From contig OZ257137.1 of the NCBI GenBank assembly GCA_965279115.1, forward strand, positions 6,634,001 to 6,698,000: a DNA stretch of 64,000 nucleotides, read 5' to 3'. This DNA comes from JAEUOS01 sp965279115. Its GTDB lineage: Bacteria; Pseudomonadota; Gammaproteobacteria; Burkholderiales; JAEUOS01. Below are positions 8,372-16,858 of the stretch, in pieces. The position numbers and the translations under genes were made by a program. Below the pieces are notes generated by a model, which ran no database searches, was not told the DNA's origin, and was given only the letters and a program-made list of their open reading frames with translations. Within the stretch, counting starts at the first letter, position 1. The number at the start of each line of letters is the position of its first letter.

Positions 8372-8398
8372 GCGGGTCCTTCCGGTTCGGGCAACTTC

Positions 8399-8442
8399 AC
8401 GTTGATTTATATGCCGCTTGAATGTAACGTTGATGGATCAAC
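8399..8442. promoter_or_regulatory. Candidate operator with repeated GTTGAT half-sites
   Basis: Between the divergent LeuC-like and Bug genes there is an inverted repeat GTTGAT-GG-ATCAAC at 8429-8442, and a further acGTTGAT half-site 28 bases before it at 8399-8406. Repeated half-sites in a 108-base divergent promoter region suggest a shared operator. The regulator is not identified; no regulator gene adjoins this region. Confidence 0.4.
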
Positions 8443-8479
8443 AAGGCCGGGTTCACCGGCCGTGCAAAGGGAGACAGCA

Positions 8480-9460
8480 ATGAAAGTGTTGAATGTATCC
8501 GCAACCGGCCGTGCGTGGCTTGCGGCGCTGCTTCTGGGTTGTGCCGCCGGCAGCGCCATGGCCCAGGGGTTTCCGAACCGCGTGGTGCGCATAGTGGTGC
8601 CCTTCCCGCCCGGCGGATCGGCCGAGGCGCAGGCGCGCCTGATCGGGCAGCGCCTTTCCGAAACCTGGAACCAGCCGGTGATCGTCGAAAGCAAGCCCGG
8701 CGCCGGGTCCACCATCGGCGCGGCCTTCGCCGCCGCGGCCGCACCCGATGGCTACACCTTGTATCTCGCCAGCACCTCGCACACGATCTCGGCCAGCCTG
8801 TACAAGAACCTGCCCTACGATGCGGTGAAGAGCTTCGCGCCGATCGCGCTGGTGGCTGCCTCGCCCTTCATCCTTGCGGTGCACCCCTCGGTTGCCGCGA
8901 CCACGGTAAAGGAGTTCATCGACCTCGCGAAGGCAAAGCCAAAGACGCTCAGCTGGGCGTCCTCCGGCAACGGCGCCGGCCCGCACCTGTCCGGCGAGAT
9001 CTTCCGCAACATGACCGGCATCGAAGTCACCCATGTCCCGTTCAAGGGCACCAGCCCCGCGCTGGTGGCGCTGATCGGCGGCCAGGTCGAGTTCACCATC
9101 GCCGATGTGGCGATCGTCCCGCATTTCCAGACCGGCAAGGCACGCGGCCTCGCGGTCACCACCGCGAAACGCTCGGCACTGGTGCCCGGCCTGCCGACCC
9201 TGGCCGAATCCGGCCTGCCGGGCTATGAGACCACCAACTGGAGCGCGCTGCTCGCCCCTGCGGGCACCCCGAAGGAGATCGTCGGCCAGATCAACGCAGC
9301 GGTGCTGGGCGCCATCCGTATACCCGACATACGGCAGCGCTTCAACGCACAGGGCTTCGAGCCGGTGGGCGGCACGCCCGAGGACGCCACGGCGCATCTT
9401 GCCGGCGAGGTCGCGAAGTATGCCAAGGCGATCCGCGATTCCGGCACGAAGATCGACTGA
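8480..9460 (+). CDS. Tripartite tricarboxylate (Bug/TctC) periplasmic receptor
   Basis: The 326-residue product has a signal peptide ending GSAMAQ, then FPNRVVRIVVPFPPGGSAE, VIVESKPGAGST and THVPFKG. GGGAG lies six bases before the ATG. It is divergent from the LeuC-like operon and converges with hyuB. Its mature part closely resembles the receptor at 13552-14538 (shared PGGSAEAQAR, KSFAPI, GAGPHL, KGxSPALVALIG), so the two are recent paralogues that probably bind related ligands and bracket the hyuAB genes. Confidence 0.9.
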   Translation: MKVLNVSATGRAWLAALLLGCAAGSAMAQGFPNRVVRIVVPFPPGGSAEAQARLIGQRLSETWNQPVIVESKPGAGSTIGAAFAAAAAPDGYTLYLASTSHTISASLYKNLPYDAVKSFAPIALVAASPFILAVHPSVAATTVKEFIDLAKAKPKTLSWASSGNGAGPHLSGEIFRNMTGIEVTHVPFKGTSPALVALIGGQVEFTIADVAIVPHFQTGKARGLAVTTAKRSALVPGLPTLAESGLPGYETTNWSALLAPAGTPKEIVGQINAAVLGAIRIPDIRQRFNAQGFEPVGGTPEDATAHLAGEVAKYAKAIRDSGTKID

Positions 9461-9480
9461 CGCGCCGCGCAGCCGGCGCG
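9461..9480. terminator. GC hairpin between convergent Bug and hyuB genes
   Basis: A seven-base-pair inverted repeat (CGCGCCG facing CGGCGCG, six-base loop) directly follows the stop codon of the plus-strand Bug gene and precedes the end of hyuB. Placement fits a terminator; the T-tract is poor. Confidence 0.35.
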
Positions 9481-9494
9481 TTGGCTGTCGCATC

Positions 9495-11372
9495 TCAGCA
9501 GCAGCGCGCACCGAGAAATGCCGTCCCGGCGGTGAACAATTTTTCCTCGTCCGCGGAGAGGGGCCGCGCTTCTTCTTCGCCGCGGTCATCGAACACCGGT
9601 TCGTTGCCGCGCATCTTCTCGCGCCGAGCGGCCGTGGCCTCAGGGTCGATGCGGTCAGTGCCGTCGATGAACACCACGCCGTAGCAGCCCGCGGCGCGGG
9701 CGCGTGAAATGTAGCCCTCCTGCAGGTCGAAGGCGATGCGCTCGAGCGGCCGGTCGAGCGGCGAACCGTAACCACCGCCGCCGCCCGAGCGCAGGATGTA
9801 GGCATCGCCCGCCTTCAGGTGGCGCGCCAACACCTTGCCGCTCGGGAAGCGCAGTTCCGGCTCGCGCCCGACCTGCACCGATACCTGGTTGCCGGCACCG
9901 GGATGGCCACCGAACAATCCCCATGGCCGGCAGTGCACGCGCTCGACCTGGGCGTTGAACATGAACTCGGTGACGGCACGCGCGATTTTCTCGGTGCCCA
10001 GGCCGCCCTGCCAGGTGCCGGCGCCGCCTGAATTCTCGCGCAGGGCATAGCGGTCGATCAGGATCGGGTACTTGGCCTCGGTCTGCTCCACCGGGCTGTT
10101 GTGGGTGTCGCCGTCGTTGATGCAAATGGTGGCCGAGAGCCCGTCCTCGCCCCGCTTGGCCCCCCAGCCGCCGCCCACCAGACCGCCCGAGACCAGGAAC
10201 AGGCGCCCGTTCTCGGCACGCCTGCCGTTGATCGCCGCCGAGAGCAGGTCGGCATGGTGGCCGGCGATCACCCGCTCGGGAATCGCCGGCGCCAGCGCCT
10301 TGAAAATGGTGTCGACGATGGTCATCGGAAAGGTCATCCACCAGCGCATCGGCGCCGGGCGCACCGCGCTGACCACCCGCCCCGCCGGCAGGATGATCTT
10401 GAGCGGCCGGAAGCTGCCCTCGTTGATCGGCTTCTCGACCGGCGAGGTGAGGCACTTGAAAGCCACCTGGCAGCAGGCCATCCCGGCCGCGTAGCCGGAG
10501 TTGTAGAAGCCCTTCACCTGCATGCTCACGTCGGTCAGGTCGATGGTCATCTCGTCGCCGGCGACGGTCACCTTGACCTTCATGCGGATGCGCTCGCCGG
10601 CATCGACGCCGTCGTCATCCATGAAGGACTCGGCCTCGTAGACGCCATCCGGGATGCTGCGCACATGCGCGCGTGCCACCTTCTCGGTGTGGTCCATGAT
10701 GGCGCGGATGCCGTCCTGCACCGCGGCACGGCCGTAGCGGCCAACAAGCTGCAGGAAACGCCGCCCGCCCATGCGCACCGCCGCCACCTGGGCGTTGAGG
10801 TCGCCCATGGCACGCTCGGGAATACGCACGTTCATGCGGATCACGTCGAGAATGTCCTGGTTGGGCACGCCCGCCTTCCACACCTTGACGATGGGCATCT
10901 GCAAACCCTCGGACCAGATGTCCTTGGTCATGCCGTCGAGCGCGCCGCCGATGTCGGCCCAGTGCGCCATGCAACCGGCGAAGGCCACCAGGTCGGTGCC
11001 GTCGAATATCGGCACCGCGAAGGTCATGTGGTTCAGGTGGCTGCCGGTCAGGTAGGCGTCGTTGGTCACCAGCACGTCGCCGGGCTCGATGCCGGTTTCC
11101 CCGAAATGCCGCAACATGGCCTTGACCGTCTCGCTCATGCCGCGAATGAACATCGGCAGGCCGATGCCGATGGACACCGTCTCGCCCTTCGCGTCGAACA
11201 GGCCCACCGTGAAGTCCTGGGCCTCGTAGATGATCATGCTGTAGGCGGTGCGCAGGAGGTTGGACTTCATCTCCTCGGTGATCGCCACCAACCCGTTGCG
11301 GATGATCTCGGTGATGACCGGGTCGGCGTCGAGCGTGCTGCCCTGGGTGTGCGTCGTGTTCATGTCATGCAT
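9495..11372 (-). CDS. hyuB: Hydantoinase B/oxoprolinase family protein (HyuB-like)
   Basis: The product of about 625 residues is a full-length HyuB: an N-terminal DPVITEIIRNGLVAI start, LVTNDAYLTGSHLNHM, a GGLVGGGWGAK segment and a C-terminal GGGGGYGSPLDR motif typical of N-methylhydantoinase, 5-oxoprolinase and acetophenone-carboxylase beta subunits. With HyuA it forms an ATP-dependent complex that opens lactam or hydantoin rings or activates ketones; the substrate here is unknown. The start is uncertain: ATG at 11372 is used, but a TTG at 11381 would overlap the hyuA stop by four bases and an ATG at 11363 is also possible. It is coupled to hyuA, with a gap of only five bases. Confidence 0.88.
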   Translation of the reverse strand: MHDMNTTHTQGSTLDADPVITEIIRNGLVAITEEMKSNLLRTAYSMIIYEAQDFTVGLFDAKGETVSIGIGLPMFIRGMSETVKAMLRHFGETGIEPGDVLVTNDAYLTGSHLNHMTFAVPIFDGTDLVAFAGCMAHWADIGGALDGMTKDIWSEGLQMPIVKVWKAGVPNQDILDVIRMNVRIPERAMGDLNAQVAAVRMGGRRFLQLVGRYGRAAVQDGIRAIMDHTEKVARAHVRSIPDGVYEAESFMDDDGVDAGERIRMKVKVTVAGDEMTIDLTDVSMQVKGFYNSGYAAGMACCQVAFKCLTSPVEKPINEGSFRPLKIILPAGRVVSAVRPAPMRWWMTFPMTIVDTIFKALAPAIPERVIAGHHADLLSAAINGRRAENGRLFLVSGGLVGGGWGAKRGEDGLSATICINDGDTHNSPVEQTEAKYPILIDRYALRENSGGAGTWQGGLGTEKIARAVTEFMFNAQVERVHCRPWGLFGGHPGAGNQVSVQVGREPELRFPSGKVLARHLKAGDAYILRSGGGGGYGSPLDRPLERIAFDLQEGYISRARAAGCYGVVFIDGTDRIDPEATAARREKMRGNEPVFDDRGEEEARPLSADEEKLFTAGTAFLGARCC

Positions 11373-11377
11373 CCCGT

Positions 11378-13486
11378 TCAAGTGCGGTCGATGGTGATGA
11401 CCAGGTCGCCGTATTCGCTGACGTCCACCCGGTCGCCCGGAAACACCACCGTGGTCGAGGCGTATTCCTCGATGAGCGCGGGGCCGTCGATGCGGGCGCC
11501 GGCGGCGAGGCGCTCGCGCGCGTATACCGGCGTCTCGATGAAACCGGTGGCCGCGGTGAAGTACACCGGGCGCGTGCCGTTGCGCGCGGCCTGCGCCCGC
11601 TCCGGGGCTTCCAGCGGCGAGCGCTTCGGCACCGGCTTGTCGAGCGTGCCGACCACCGAGCTGTGCAGGCTCACCAGTTCCGCCGGCTCCCTGACGGCAT
11701 CGAAGCCGTAGCGCTGCGCGTGCACCTCGTCGTACCGGCGCTTGATGCCCTCGCGATCACGCTTGATGAACAGGTCCATCGGCAGCTCGACGGTCACCGA
11801 ATGTTCCTGACCCACGTAGCGCATGTCGGCGGCACGCGCCACGGCGATGCGCGCCGGGTCGGAGATGTCGCGCGACAGTGCCGCCCGGCCTTCGTCCTCC
11901 ATGCCGCGATACAGGGTTTCCATCTCGTCGAAATCGACGGCGTCGAGCGGCTTGAACCAGGTGCGCACGAAGTCGCGCCGCAGGTCGGCCACCAGCATGC
12001 CCCAGGCCGAGAAATGGCCGGGCGCCGGCGGGATGATCACGGTGGGAATGCGCAATTCGCGCGCCACCAGCCCGGCATGCAGCGGGCCGGCGCCGCCGTA
12101 GGCCACCATCGCGAAATCGCCCGCGTCGAGGCCACGCTCGGTGGTCACCCGCGTCACCACATGCGACATGGTGGAGGCGGCGATGCGGATGATGCCGCTG
12201 GCCGCCTCGATCATGCCGATCGATAGCGGCGTGGCCAGCATGTCCTGCATGGACCTGCGTGCGCCTTCGAGGTCGAGGCGCATTTCGCCGCCGAGAAAGC
12301 GGTCCGGCGCCAGGCGGCCGAGGATCAGGTTGGCGTCCGTCACGGTCGGCTCGGTGCCGCCCTGCCCGTAGCACACCGGGCCGGGCGACGCGCCCGCGCT
12401 CTGCGGGCCGACGCGCAGCCCCCCGCCGGTTTCCACCCGCGCGATGCTGCCGCCGCCGGTGCCGACTTCCTGGATGTCGATGAGGGGAATCTGGATCGGC
12501 AGGCCTTCCTCGTAGCCGCCGACCATGATGCTGCCGGCCATCATCACCTCGCCGCCCAGCACCACACCGGCCTTGGCGGTGGTGCCGCCCATGTCGAAGG
12601 CGATCGCATTGGCCAGGCCCAGGCGCTGGCACACGGCCGCCGTGCCGATCACCCCTGCGGCCGGCCCGGATTCGAGCATGCGGATGCATTCGCGCTGGGC
12701 GTGGGCGACATCGAACAGGCCGCCGGAGGACTGCACCACGAAGAACGTGCCGCCGAACTTCTCCGCGGCGAGGCGTTCATCCACCTCCTTGAGGTAGTCG
12801 CGCACGCGCGGGCCGATGTAGGCGTTGGCCGCCACCGTCGAGGTGCGCTCGAACTCGCGGTACTCCTGCGAAAGCTCGTGCGAGGCGGTGACGAACATGC
12901 CGGGGCAGGTGCGTTCGATCACCCGGCGCGCGCGCAGTTCATGGTCCGGATTGGCGTAGGAATGCAGGAACAGGATGGCAATCGCTGTGACGCCCTGCCC
13001 GGCCAGTTTCATGGCGATGGCGGCGATTTCCGCCTCGTCCAGCGCAACCAGCGGCTGCCCCTTGGCGTTCATGCGCTCGGCCACCTCGATGCGCCGCGAG
13101 CGCGGCACCAGCGGGATGTGCTTGCGGAAGAAAAGGTTGTAGGCGTCCGGCCGGTTGATGCGCCCGATCTCGTAGATGTCGCGAAAGCCGCGCGTGGTCA
13201 GAAGCGCCGTGGTCGCGCCGGTACGCTCGAGCATGGTGTTGATGCCGATGGTCGTGCCATGCAGGAACAGGCGGGTGTCCGCAACCGCCGTGCCGGCCTT
13301 GCGCACGCCGTGAAGAATGCCTTCGACCAGGTGCGCCGGCGTGGTAAGCGTCTTGCCGAAGAACGACTCGCCGGTGGCCTCGTCGAAACTGACAATATCG
13401 GTGAATGTGCCGCCGACATCGGCGGCAACGCGAAAGTGCGCCGTGCCGCGCTTGCCCGGCGAGTCGTCCTGCTGCGGGATGCCCAT
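11378..13486 (-). CDS. hyuA: Hydantoinase A/oxoprolinase family protein (HyuA-like)
   Basis: The 702-residue product is the ATP-binding partner of HyuB. It shows the actin-like/ASKHA phosphate motif AADVGGTFTDIV near residue 21, LHGTTIGINTMLE, the central FDMGGTTAK signature and VAYGGAGPLHA. Family members couple ATP hydrolysis to ring opening of 5-oxoproline or hydantoins, or to carboxylation of ketones. AAAGGAAAG precedes the ATG. It lies downstream of a Bug receptor gene on the same strand and upstream of hyuB, so uptake and breakdown of one compound are probably linked. Divergent LysR control is likely. Confidence 0.9.
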   Translation of the reverse strand: MGIPQQDDSPGKRGTAHFRVAADVGGTFTDIVSFDEATGESFFGKTLTTPAHLVEGILHGVRKAGTAVADTRLFLHGTTIGINTMLERTGATTALLTTRGFRDIYEIGRINRPDAYNLFFRKHIPLVPRSRRIEVAERMNAKGQPLVALDEAEIAAIAMKLAGQGVTAIAILFLHSYANPDHELRARRVIERTCPGMFVTASHELSQEYREFERTSTVAANAYIGPRVRDYLKEVDERLAAEKFGGTFFVVQSSGGLFDVAHAQRECIRMLESGPAAGVIGTAAVCQRLGLANAIAFDMGGTTAKAGVVLGGEVMMAGSIMVGGYEEGLPIQIPLIDIQEVGTGGGSIARVETGGGLRVGPQSAGASPGPVCYGQGGTEPTVTDANLILGRLAPDRFLGGEMRLDLEGARRSMQDMLATPLSIGMIEAASGIIRIAASTMSHVVTRVTTERGLDAGDFAMVAYGGAGPLHAGLVARELRIPTVIIPPAPGHFSAWGMLVADLRRDFVRTWFKPLDAVDFDEMETLYRGMEDEGRAALSRDISDPARIAVARAADMRYVGQEHSVTVELPMDLFIKRDREGIKRRYDEVHAQRYGFDAVREPAELVSLHSSVVGTLDKPVPKRSPLEAPERAQAARNGTRPVYFTAATGFIETPVYARERLAAGARIDGPALIEEYASTTVVFPGDRVDVSEYGDLVITIDRT

Positions 13487-13499
13487 GCTTTCCTTTCAA

Positions 13500-13524
13500 T
13501 GCGGCGCGCTCCTGGCGCGCCGCA
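13500..13524 (-). promoter_or_regulatory. Intercistronic hairpin between Bug and hyuA genes
   Basis: A nine-base-pair GC stem (TGCGGCGCG facing CGCGCCGCA, seven-base loop) lies between the receptor stop and the hyuA start. With no T-tract it is more likely an mRNA-stabilising or partial-attenuation hairpin than a full terminator. Such elements often let a binding-protein gene be expressed above downstream genes. Confidence 0.4.
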
Positions 13525-13551
13525 CGTACCAGTGGGTGTGGGGCGGCGCGC

Positions 13552-14538
13552 CTATTCGGCGGAGAGGCCCAGTTCGCGAATCACCTTGCCGTAGCGCGCG
13601 ATCTCGGCCGCCATGCGGGTGCCGAGTTCCTCCGGCGTGCTGCCCTCCACATCGAAACCCTGCGCCGCCAGGCGTTCGCGCAGGTCCGGCGCCGCGATGG
13701 CTTTTTGCACGGCGGCATTGACCTGCGCGATGATCTCGCGCGGCGTGCCGGCCGGCGCCAGCAGCATGCCCGCGCTGGTGACGTCGTAGCCCGGGAATCC
13801 GGATTCGGCGATGGTCGGCACCGCGGGCAACTGCGACCAGCGCTTCGCCGTCGACACCGCCAGCGCGCGCAGCTTGCCGGCCTGTATGTTGGTAAGCGCG
13901 GTGGCGTCCTGGAAGCTGAAATCGACCTGCGCGCCGATCAGCGCCACCAGCGCGGGGCTGGAGCCCTTGAATGGCACATGCACCACCTGCATGCCGGCCT
14001 GGGAACGGAAGATTTCGGCGGCCAGGTGCGGCCCGGCACCCGTACCGGAGGTTGAATAGGTCAGCACGCCCGGGCGCGCGCGCGCCAGGTCGATCAGGTC
14101 CTTGAGCGTATTGGCGGCCAGGCCCGGATGCACGGCCACGATGAAAGGCTGGGTCACCACATTGGAGATCGGCGCAAAGCTCTTGATCGGGTCGTAGGGC
14201 AGGTTGCGATACAGGTTCGCGGTCACCGAATGCGACAGCATGTAGGCCATGAACAGCGTGTAGCCGTCCGGCGGCGACTTGGCCACGAAGGCCGCGCCGA
14301 CCGTGGTGCCGGCACCGGGCTTGCCTTCTACGATCACCGGCTGGCCCCATATTTCAGCCAGCTTCTGCGCCAGCACGCGGGCTTGCGCCTCGGCCGAGCC
14401 GCCCGGCGCGAACGGCACGATCAGCCGCACCACCCGGTTGGGATAGGCCTGCGCGCAGGCCGACCCTGCCGCGCACAAACACAGGCCGACGGCAAGCGCC
14501 TCAAGCAGCCGCCGCCCGACACCGCGCGAATTGAGCAT
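13552..14538 (-). CDS. Tripartite tricarboxylate (Bug/TctC) periplasmic receptor
   Basis: The 328-residue product has a signal peptide ending GSACAQ and the Bug motifs YPNRVVRLIVPFAPGGSAE, VIVEGKPGAGTT and VHVPFKGSSPALVAL. The ATG at 14538 has GGGAGG nine bases upstream; a longer frame exists upstream but would spoil the signal peptide. It is the first gene of a Bug-hyuA-hyuB operon and is divergent from the LysR gene. The substrate is presumably that of HyuAB. It is the close paralogue of the receptor at 8480-9460. Confidence 0.9.
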   Translation of the reverse strand: MLNSRGVGRRLLEALAVGLCLCAAGSACAQAYPNRVVRLIVPFAPGGSAEAQARVLAQKLAEIWGQPVIVEGKPGAGTTVGAAFVAKSPPDGYTLFMAYMLSHSVTANLYRNLPYDPIKSFAPISNVVTQPFIVAVHPGLAANTLKDLIDLARARPGVLTYSTSGTGAGPHLAAEIFRSQAGMQVVHVPFKGSSPALVALIGAQVDFSFQDATALTNIQAGKLRALAVSTAKRWSQLPAVPTIAESGFPGYDVTSAGMLLAPAGTPREIIAQVNAAVQKAIAAPDLRERLAAQGFDVEGSTPEELGTRMAAEIARYGKVIRELGLSAE

Positions 14539-14573
14539 GGTTTGTTGCCTCCCTGATCCTTTTATGCGGGACG

Positions 14574-14602
14574 ATTCTGGGTCGGGGATCGTTGCGACGC
14601 AA
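14574..14602 (-). promoter_or_regulatory. Candidate sigma-70 promoter of the Bug-hyuAB operon
   Basis: Read on the minus strand, TTGCGT and CAGAAT are spaced by 17 bases, ending about 35 bases before the receptor ATG. The -35 box overlaps a TTGCGACGCAA palindrome, as expected for a LysR-activated promoter. Confidence 0.45.
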
Positions 14603-14639
14603 GCTACGCAAGCGCCATTTGTCATTGCAATTCGCGCAA
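14592..14639. promoter_or_regulatory. Candidate LysR-type operator
   Basis: Two dyads share the half-site TTGC/GCAA: TTGCGACGCAA at 14592-14602 and TTGC-N7-GCAA at 14625-14639. The second fits the T-N11-A rule for LysR regulators. They lie between the divergent lysR-type and Bug genes, one at the -35 region and one upstream, like activation and recognition sites. Confidence 0.5.
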
Positions 14640-14672
14640 TAATCAATTTCCAGCCACGAAACGCCCCGCGCC

Positions 14673-15665
14673 ATGCTTGCGACCGCCCTTGCCGGGTCCC
14701 CGGAATTCGGCTTCACCTTCGATGAGCTGCGCCTGTTCGAGCGCATCGCCGTACTGGGCAGCCTGGCCGCCGCGGCGCGCGACCTCGAGCTCACCCCTTC
14801 GCAGGTGACGCGGCGCATCGCTTCACTGGAGCGCACGCTCAAGGTTCGGCTCTTCGAGCGCAGCACGCGCAAGGTCAAGCTGACCGACGCCGGACAGGTG
14901 GCCCTCGTCTGGGCGCGCCAGGCGATGGCCTCCTACCGGGATGTCGCCGACGACCTGGCCTCGCTGCAGGCACGGCCCGCCGGCACGATCCGCCTGGCGC
15001 TCAACAACTACGCCGCGATCGCCTACATGCCGTCGCTGATCGAGCGTTTCTGCACGCAATATCCGGAGATCCGCATCACCGTGACCACCACCGACGCGGT
15101 CGTCGACCTGGTCGAGTTCGACTACGATCTGGCATTGCACACCGGTCGCATACCGGACAGCCGCCTGGTGGCGATCCGGCTGCGCCAGACCCACCGTGTG
15201 TTGTGCGCCGCCCCCGAATACCTTCAGCGCCTTGGCCTGCCACGCAAGCTCGCGGACCTGGCGCGGCATGACTGCATCGTCCATTCCACCAACGAAGTGG
15301 TGCAGCACACCAGCAACGAACCGCTCAACTGGTATTTCCTGCGCGGCAAGCGCGTCATCGCGCAGGAAATCAAGCCGCGGGTCGCGGCCGACAGCCACAT
15401 GGTGTGCCGCGAACTGGTCCGCAAGGGCGTGGGCATCGGCAGGCTGGGGCTGGCGGTGGTGGCCGATGACCTCGCGCGGGGCAGCCTGGTCGAACTGCTG
15501 CCGGGCTGGCGTTGCGTCTACCCGAACGGCGAACTGCCCGGCATCTGGCTGATTTACCCGCATCGGCGTGTGCTTTACCGCACCCGGGTGCTGATCGACT
15601 TCCTGGTCGAGGCGCTGGGCGAGTCCGCGGAGCGGAAGTCCGCAGCGGCCGGTAACGCGCGCTGA
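14673..15665 (+). CDS. LysR family transcriptional regulator
   Basis: The 330-residue product has an N-terminal winged helix-turn-helix at about residues 16-75 (FDELRLFERIAVLGS, TPSQVTRRIASLE) and a LysR effector-binding domain from about residue 105. It is closest in pattern to the CrgA/DsdC-like group that ends with PHRR near the C-terminus. It is divergent from the Bug-hyuA-hyuB operon with TTGC/GCAA dyads between them, so it very probably controls that operon in response to its substrate. The ATG at 14673 is the only start that keeps a standard N-terminus; no strong ribosome binding site is visible. Confidence 0.9.
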   Translation: MLATALAGSPEFGFTFDELRLFERIAVLGSLAAAARDLELTPSQVTRRIASLERTLKVRLFERSTRKVKLTDAGQVALVWARQAMASYRDVADDLASLQARPAGTIRLALNNYAAIAYMPSLIERFCTQYPEIRITVTTTDAVVDLVEFDYDLALHTGRIPDSRLVAIRLRQTHRVLCAAPEYLQRLGLPRKLADLARHDCIVHSTNEVVQHTSNEPLNWYFLRGKRVIAQEIKPRVAADSHMVCRELVRKGVGIGRLGLAVVADDLARGSLVELLPGWRCVYPNGELPGIWLIYPHRRVLYRTRVLIDFLVEALGESAERKSAAAGNAR

Positions 15666-15707
15666 AGCCCGGCGTTCGCCGCGACCTGCCATGCGGCGAC
15701 CCGCCGT

Positions 15708-16730
15708 CTACTCGACCTTGAGCCCGGCCTTGCGGGTGAGCGCCTCCCAGGCGGCGCCGTCGGCGTCGAAAAATGCCCTGGCGTCCGCCGGACTGGCGAA
15801 TTCCCGCACCGAGGCGCCGTCGCCGGCCATGCGTTGCAGGAAGGCCTCGCTGCGCAACACCCGGTTGGTCTCGCGCTGGAGCGCCGCCAGCAGCGGTTCC
15901 GGCGTGCCGGCGGCGGCCAGCATGAAGACGTAGCCGTTCAGGCGCGGATAGCCGGGCACCTGCTCATGCGCCGCCGGGACGGCGGGCAGCACCTTGTTGC
16001 GCTCCGGCTCGCTCATGGCGATGGCCTTCAGGCGCCCCTGTTTCACCAGCGGCGCCGCGCTTTGTACCGTCATGATCACCATGTCGATATGCTTGCCGCC
16101 CAGCGCGGTGAGCAGGTCCGGGCCGCCACGATAGGCGACCGGATTGCCCTTCATGCCGGCTGCTTCTTCCAGCGCCATGCCGAGGAAATGCCCGAGCGTG
16201 CCGTTGCCGCCGAAACCCCACGAGAGCTTGCCGGGATTGGCCCGGGCCTGCGCCACCACGTCCTTCAGCGAGCCGATGGCGCTGTCCGGTGGCACCACGA
16301 ACACATAGGGCATGGACCCCAGGTGGGCGATGGGCGCGAAGTCCTTGAAGGCGTCGTAGCCGCTGTTCTTCACGATCACCGGGTTGACATAGAAGTTGAT
16401 GCTGGTGACCAGAAGGCTGGTGGTGTCGCCACTCGACTTGGCCACCTGGTTGGCGGCGATGTTGCCGCCGGCACCCGGGCGATTCTCGACGATCACCGCG
16501 GCACCGCCGGTTTTCTGTAAGCCGTCGGCGACCGTGCGCGCCAGGCCATCGACGCTGCCGCCGGGCGAGAACGGCACCACCAGCCTGAGCTTCTTCCCGG
16601 CCAGGGAGCCGGCCTCCTGCGCCGTTGCCGCCTGCGTCGCCAATGCCATCCCTGCGCCAAGCAGAAAGGCGCGGAACACGCCGCCCACGGGCCATGCCGC
16701 GCGCGGCGCAAAGCGGGAATGCAGATTCAT
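15708..16730 (-). CDS. Tripartite tricarboxylate (Bug/TctC) periplasmic receptor, divergent member
   Basis: The 340-residue product has a longer signal region ending QAATAQ and the Bug motifs LRLVVPFSPGGSVDGLAR and VIVENRPGAGGN. The usual THxPYKG segment is replaced by NPVAYRGGPD, and the FPNRP start of the mature protein is replaced by SLAGKKLRL, so it is the most divergent of the seven receptors. The ATG at 16730 has GGAG seven bases upstream. It converges on the LysR gene and is divergent from the next Bug gene; no enzyme gene is attached, so its ligand cannot be guessed. Confidence 0.87.
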   Translation of the reverse strand: MNLHSRFAPRAAWPVGGVFRAFLLGAGMALATQAATAQEAGSLAGKKLRLVVPFSPGGSVDGLARTVADGLQKTGGAAVIVENRPGAGGNIAANQVAKSSGDTTSLLVTSINFYVNPVIVKNSGYDAFKDFAPIAHLGSMPYVFVVPPDSAIGSLKDVVAQARANPGKLSWGFGGNGTLGHFLGMALEEAAGMKGNPVAYRGGPDLLTALGGKHIDMVIMTVQSAAPLVKQGRLKAIAMSEPERNKVLPAVPAAHEQVPGYPRLNGYVFMLAAAGTPEPLLAALQRETNRVLRSEAFLQRMAGDGASVREFASPADARAFFDADGAAWEALTRKAGLKVE

Positions 16731-16800
16731 GCGTTGTCTCCATTGATGTGCCGCCCAAGGCGGGCATCTTACCCACACGCCGCCTTGGCGGTGCAACCGG

Positions 16801-16829
16801 TTGACGCGGGCCGCGCCTGCTCCCAGAAT
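16801..16829 (+). promoter_or_regulatory. Candidate sigma-70 promoter
   Basis: TTGACG and CAGAAT are separated by 17 bases, about 30 bases before the ATG of the Bug gene at 16859. The -35 box overlaps an AACCGGTT palindrome at 16796-16803, which could be a regulator site. Confidence 0.45.
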
Positions 16830-16858
16830 TGACCCGAACAACAGGGGAAACCAATACC

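Noticed and set aside
7031..8479. N-terminal extension of the Bug gene that starts at 8480
   Set aside because: The upstream part is antisense to the LeuC-like gene and lacks motifs; the ATG at 8480 has a good ribosome binding site and signal peptide.
10101..11711. Long plus-strand frame opposite hyuB
   Set aside because: The product is low-complexity His/Arg/Asp-rich with no motif; hyuB on the other strand is a full, conserved protein.
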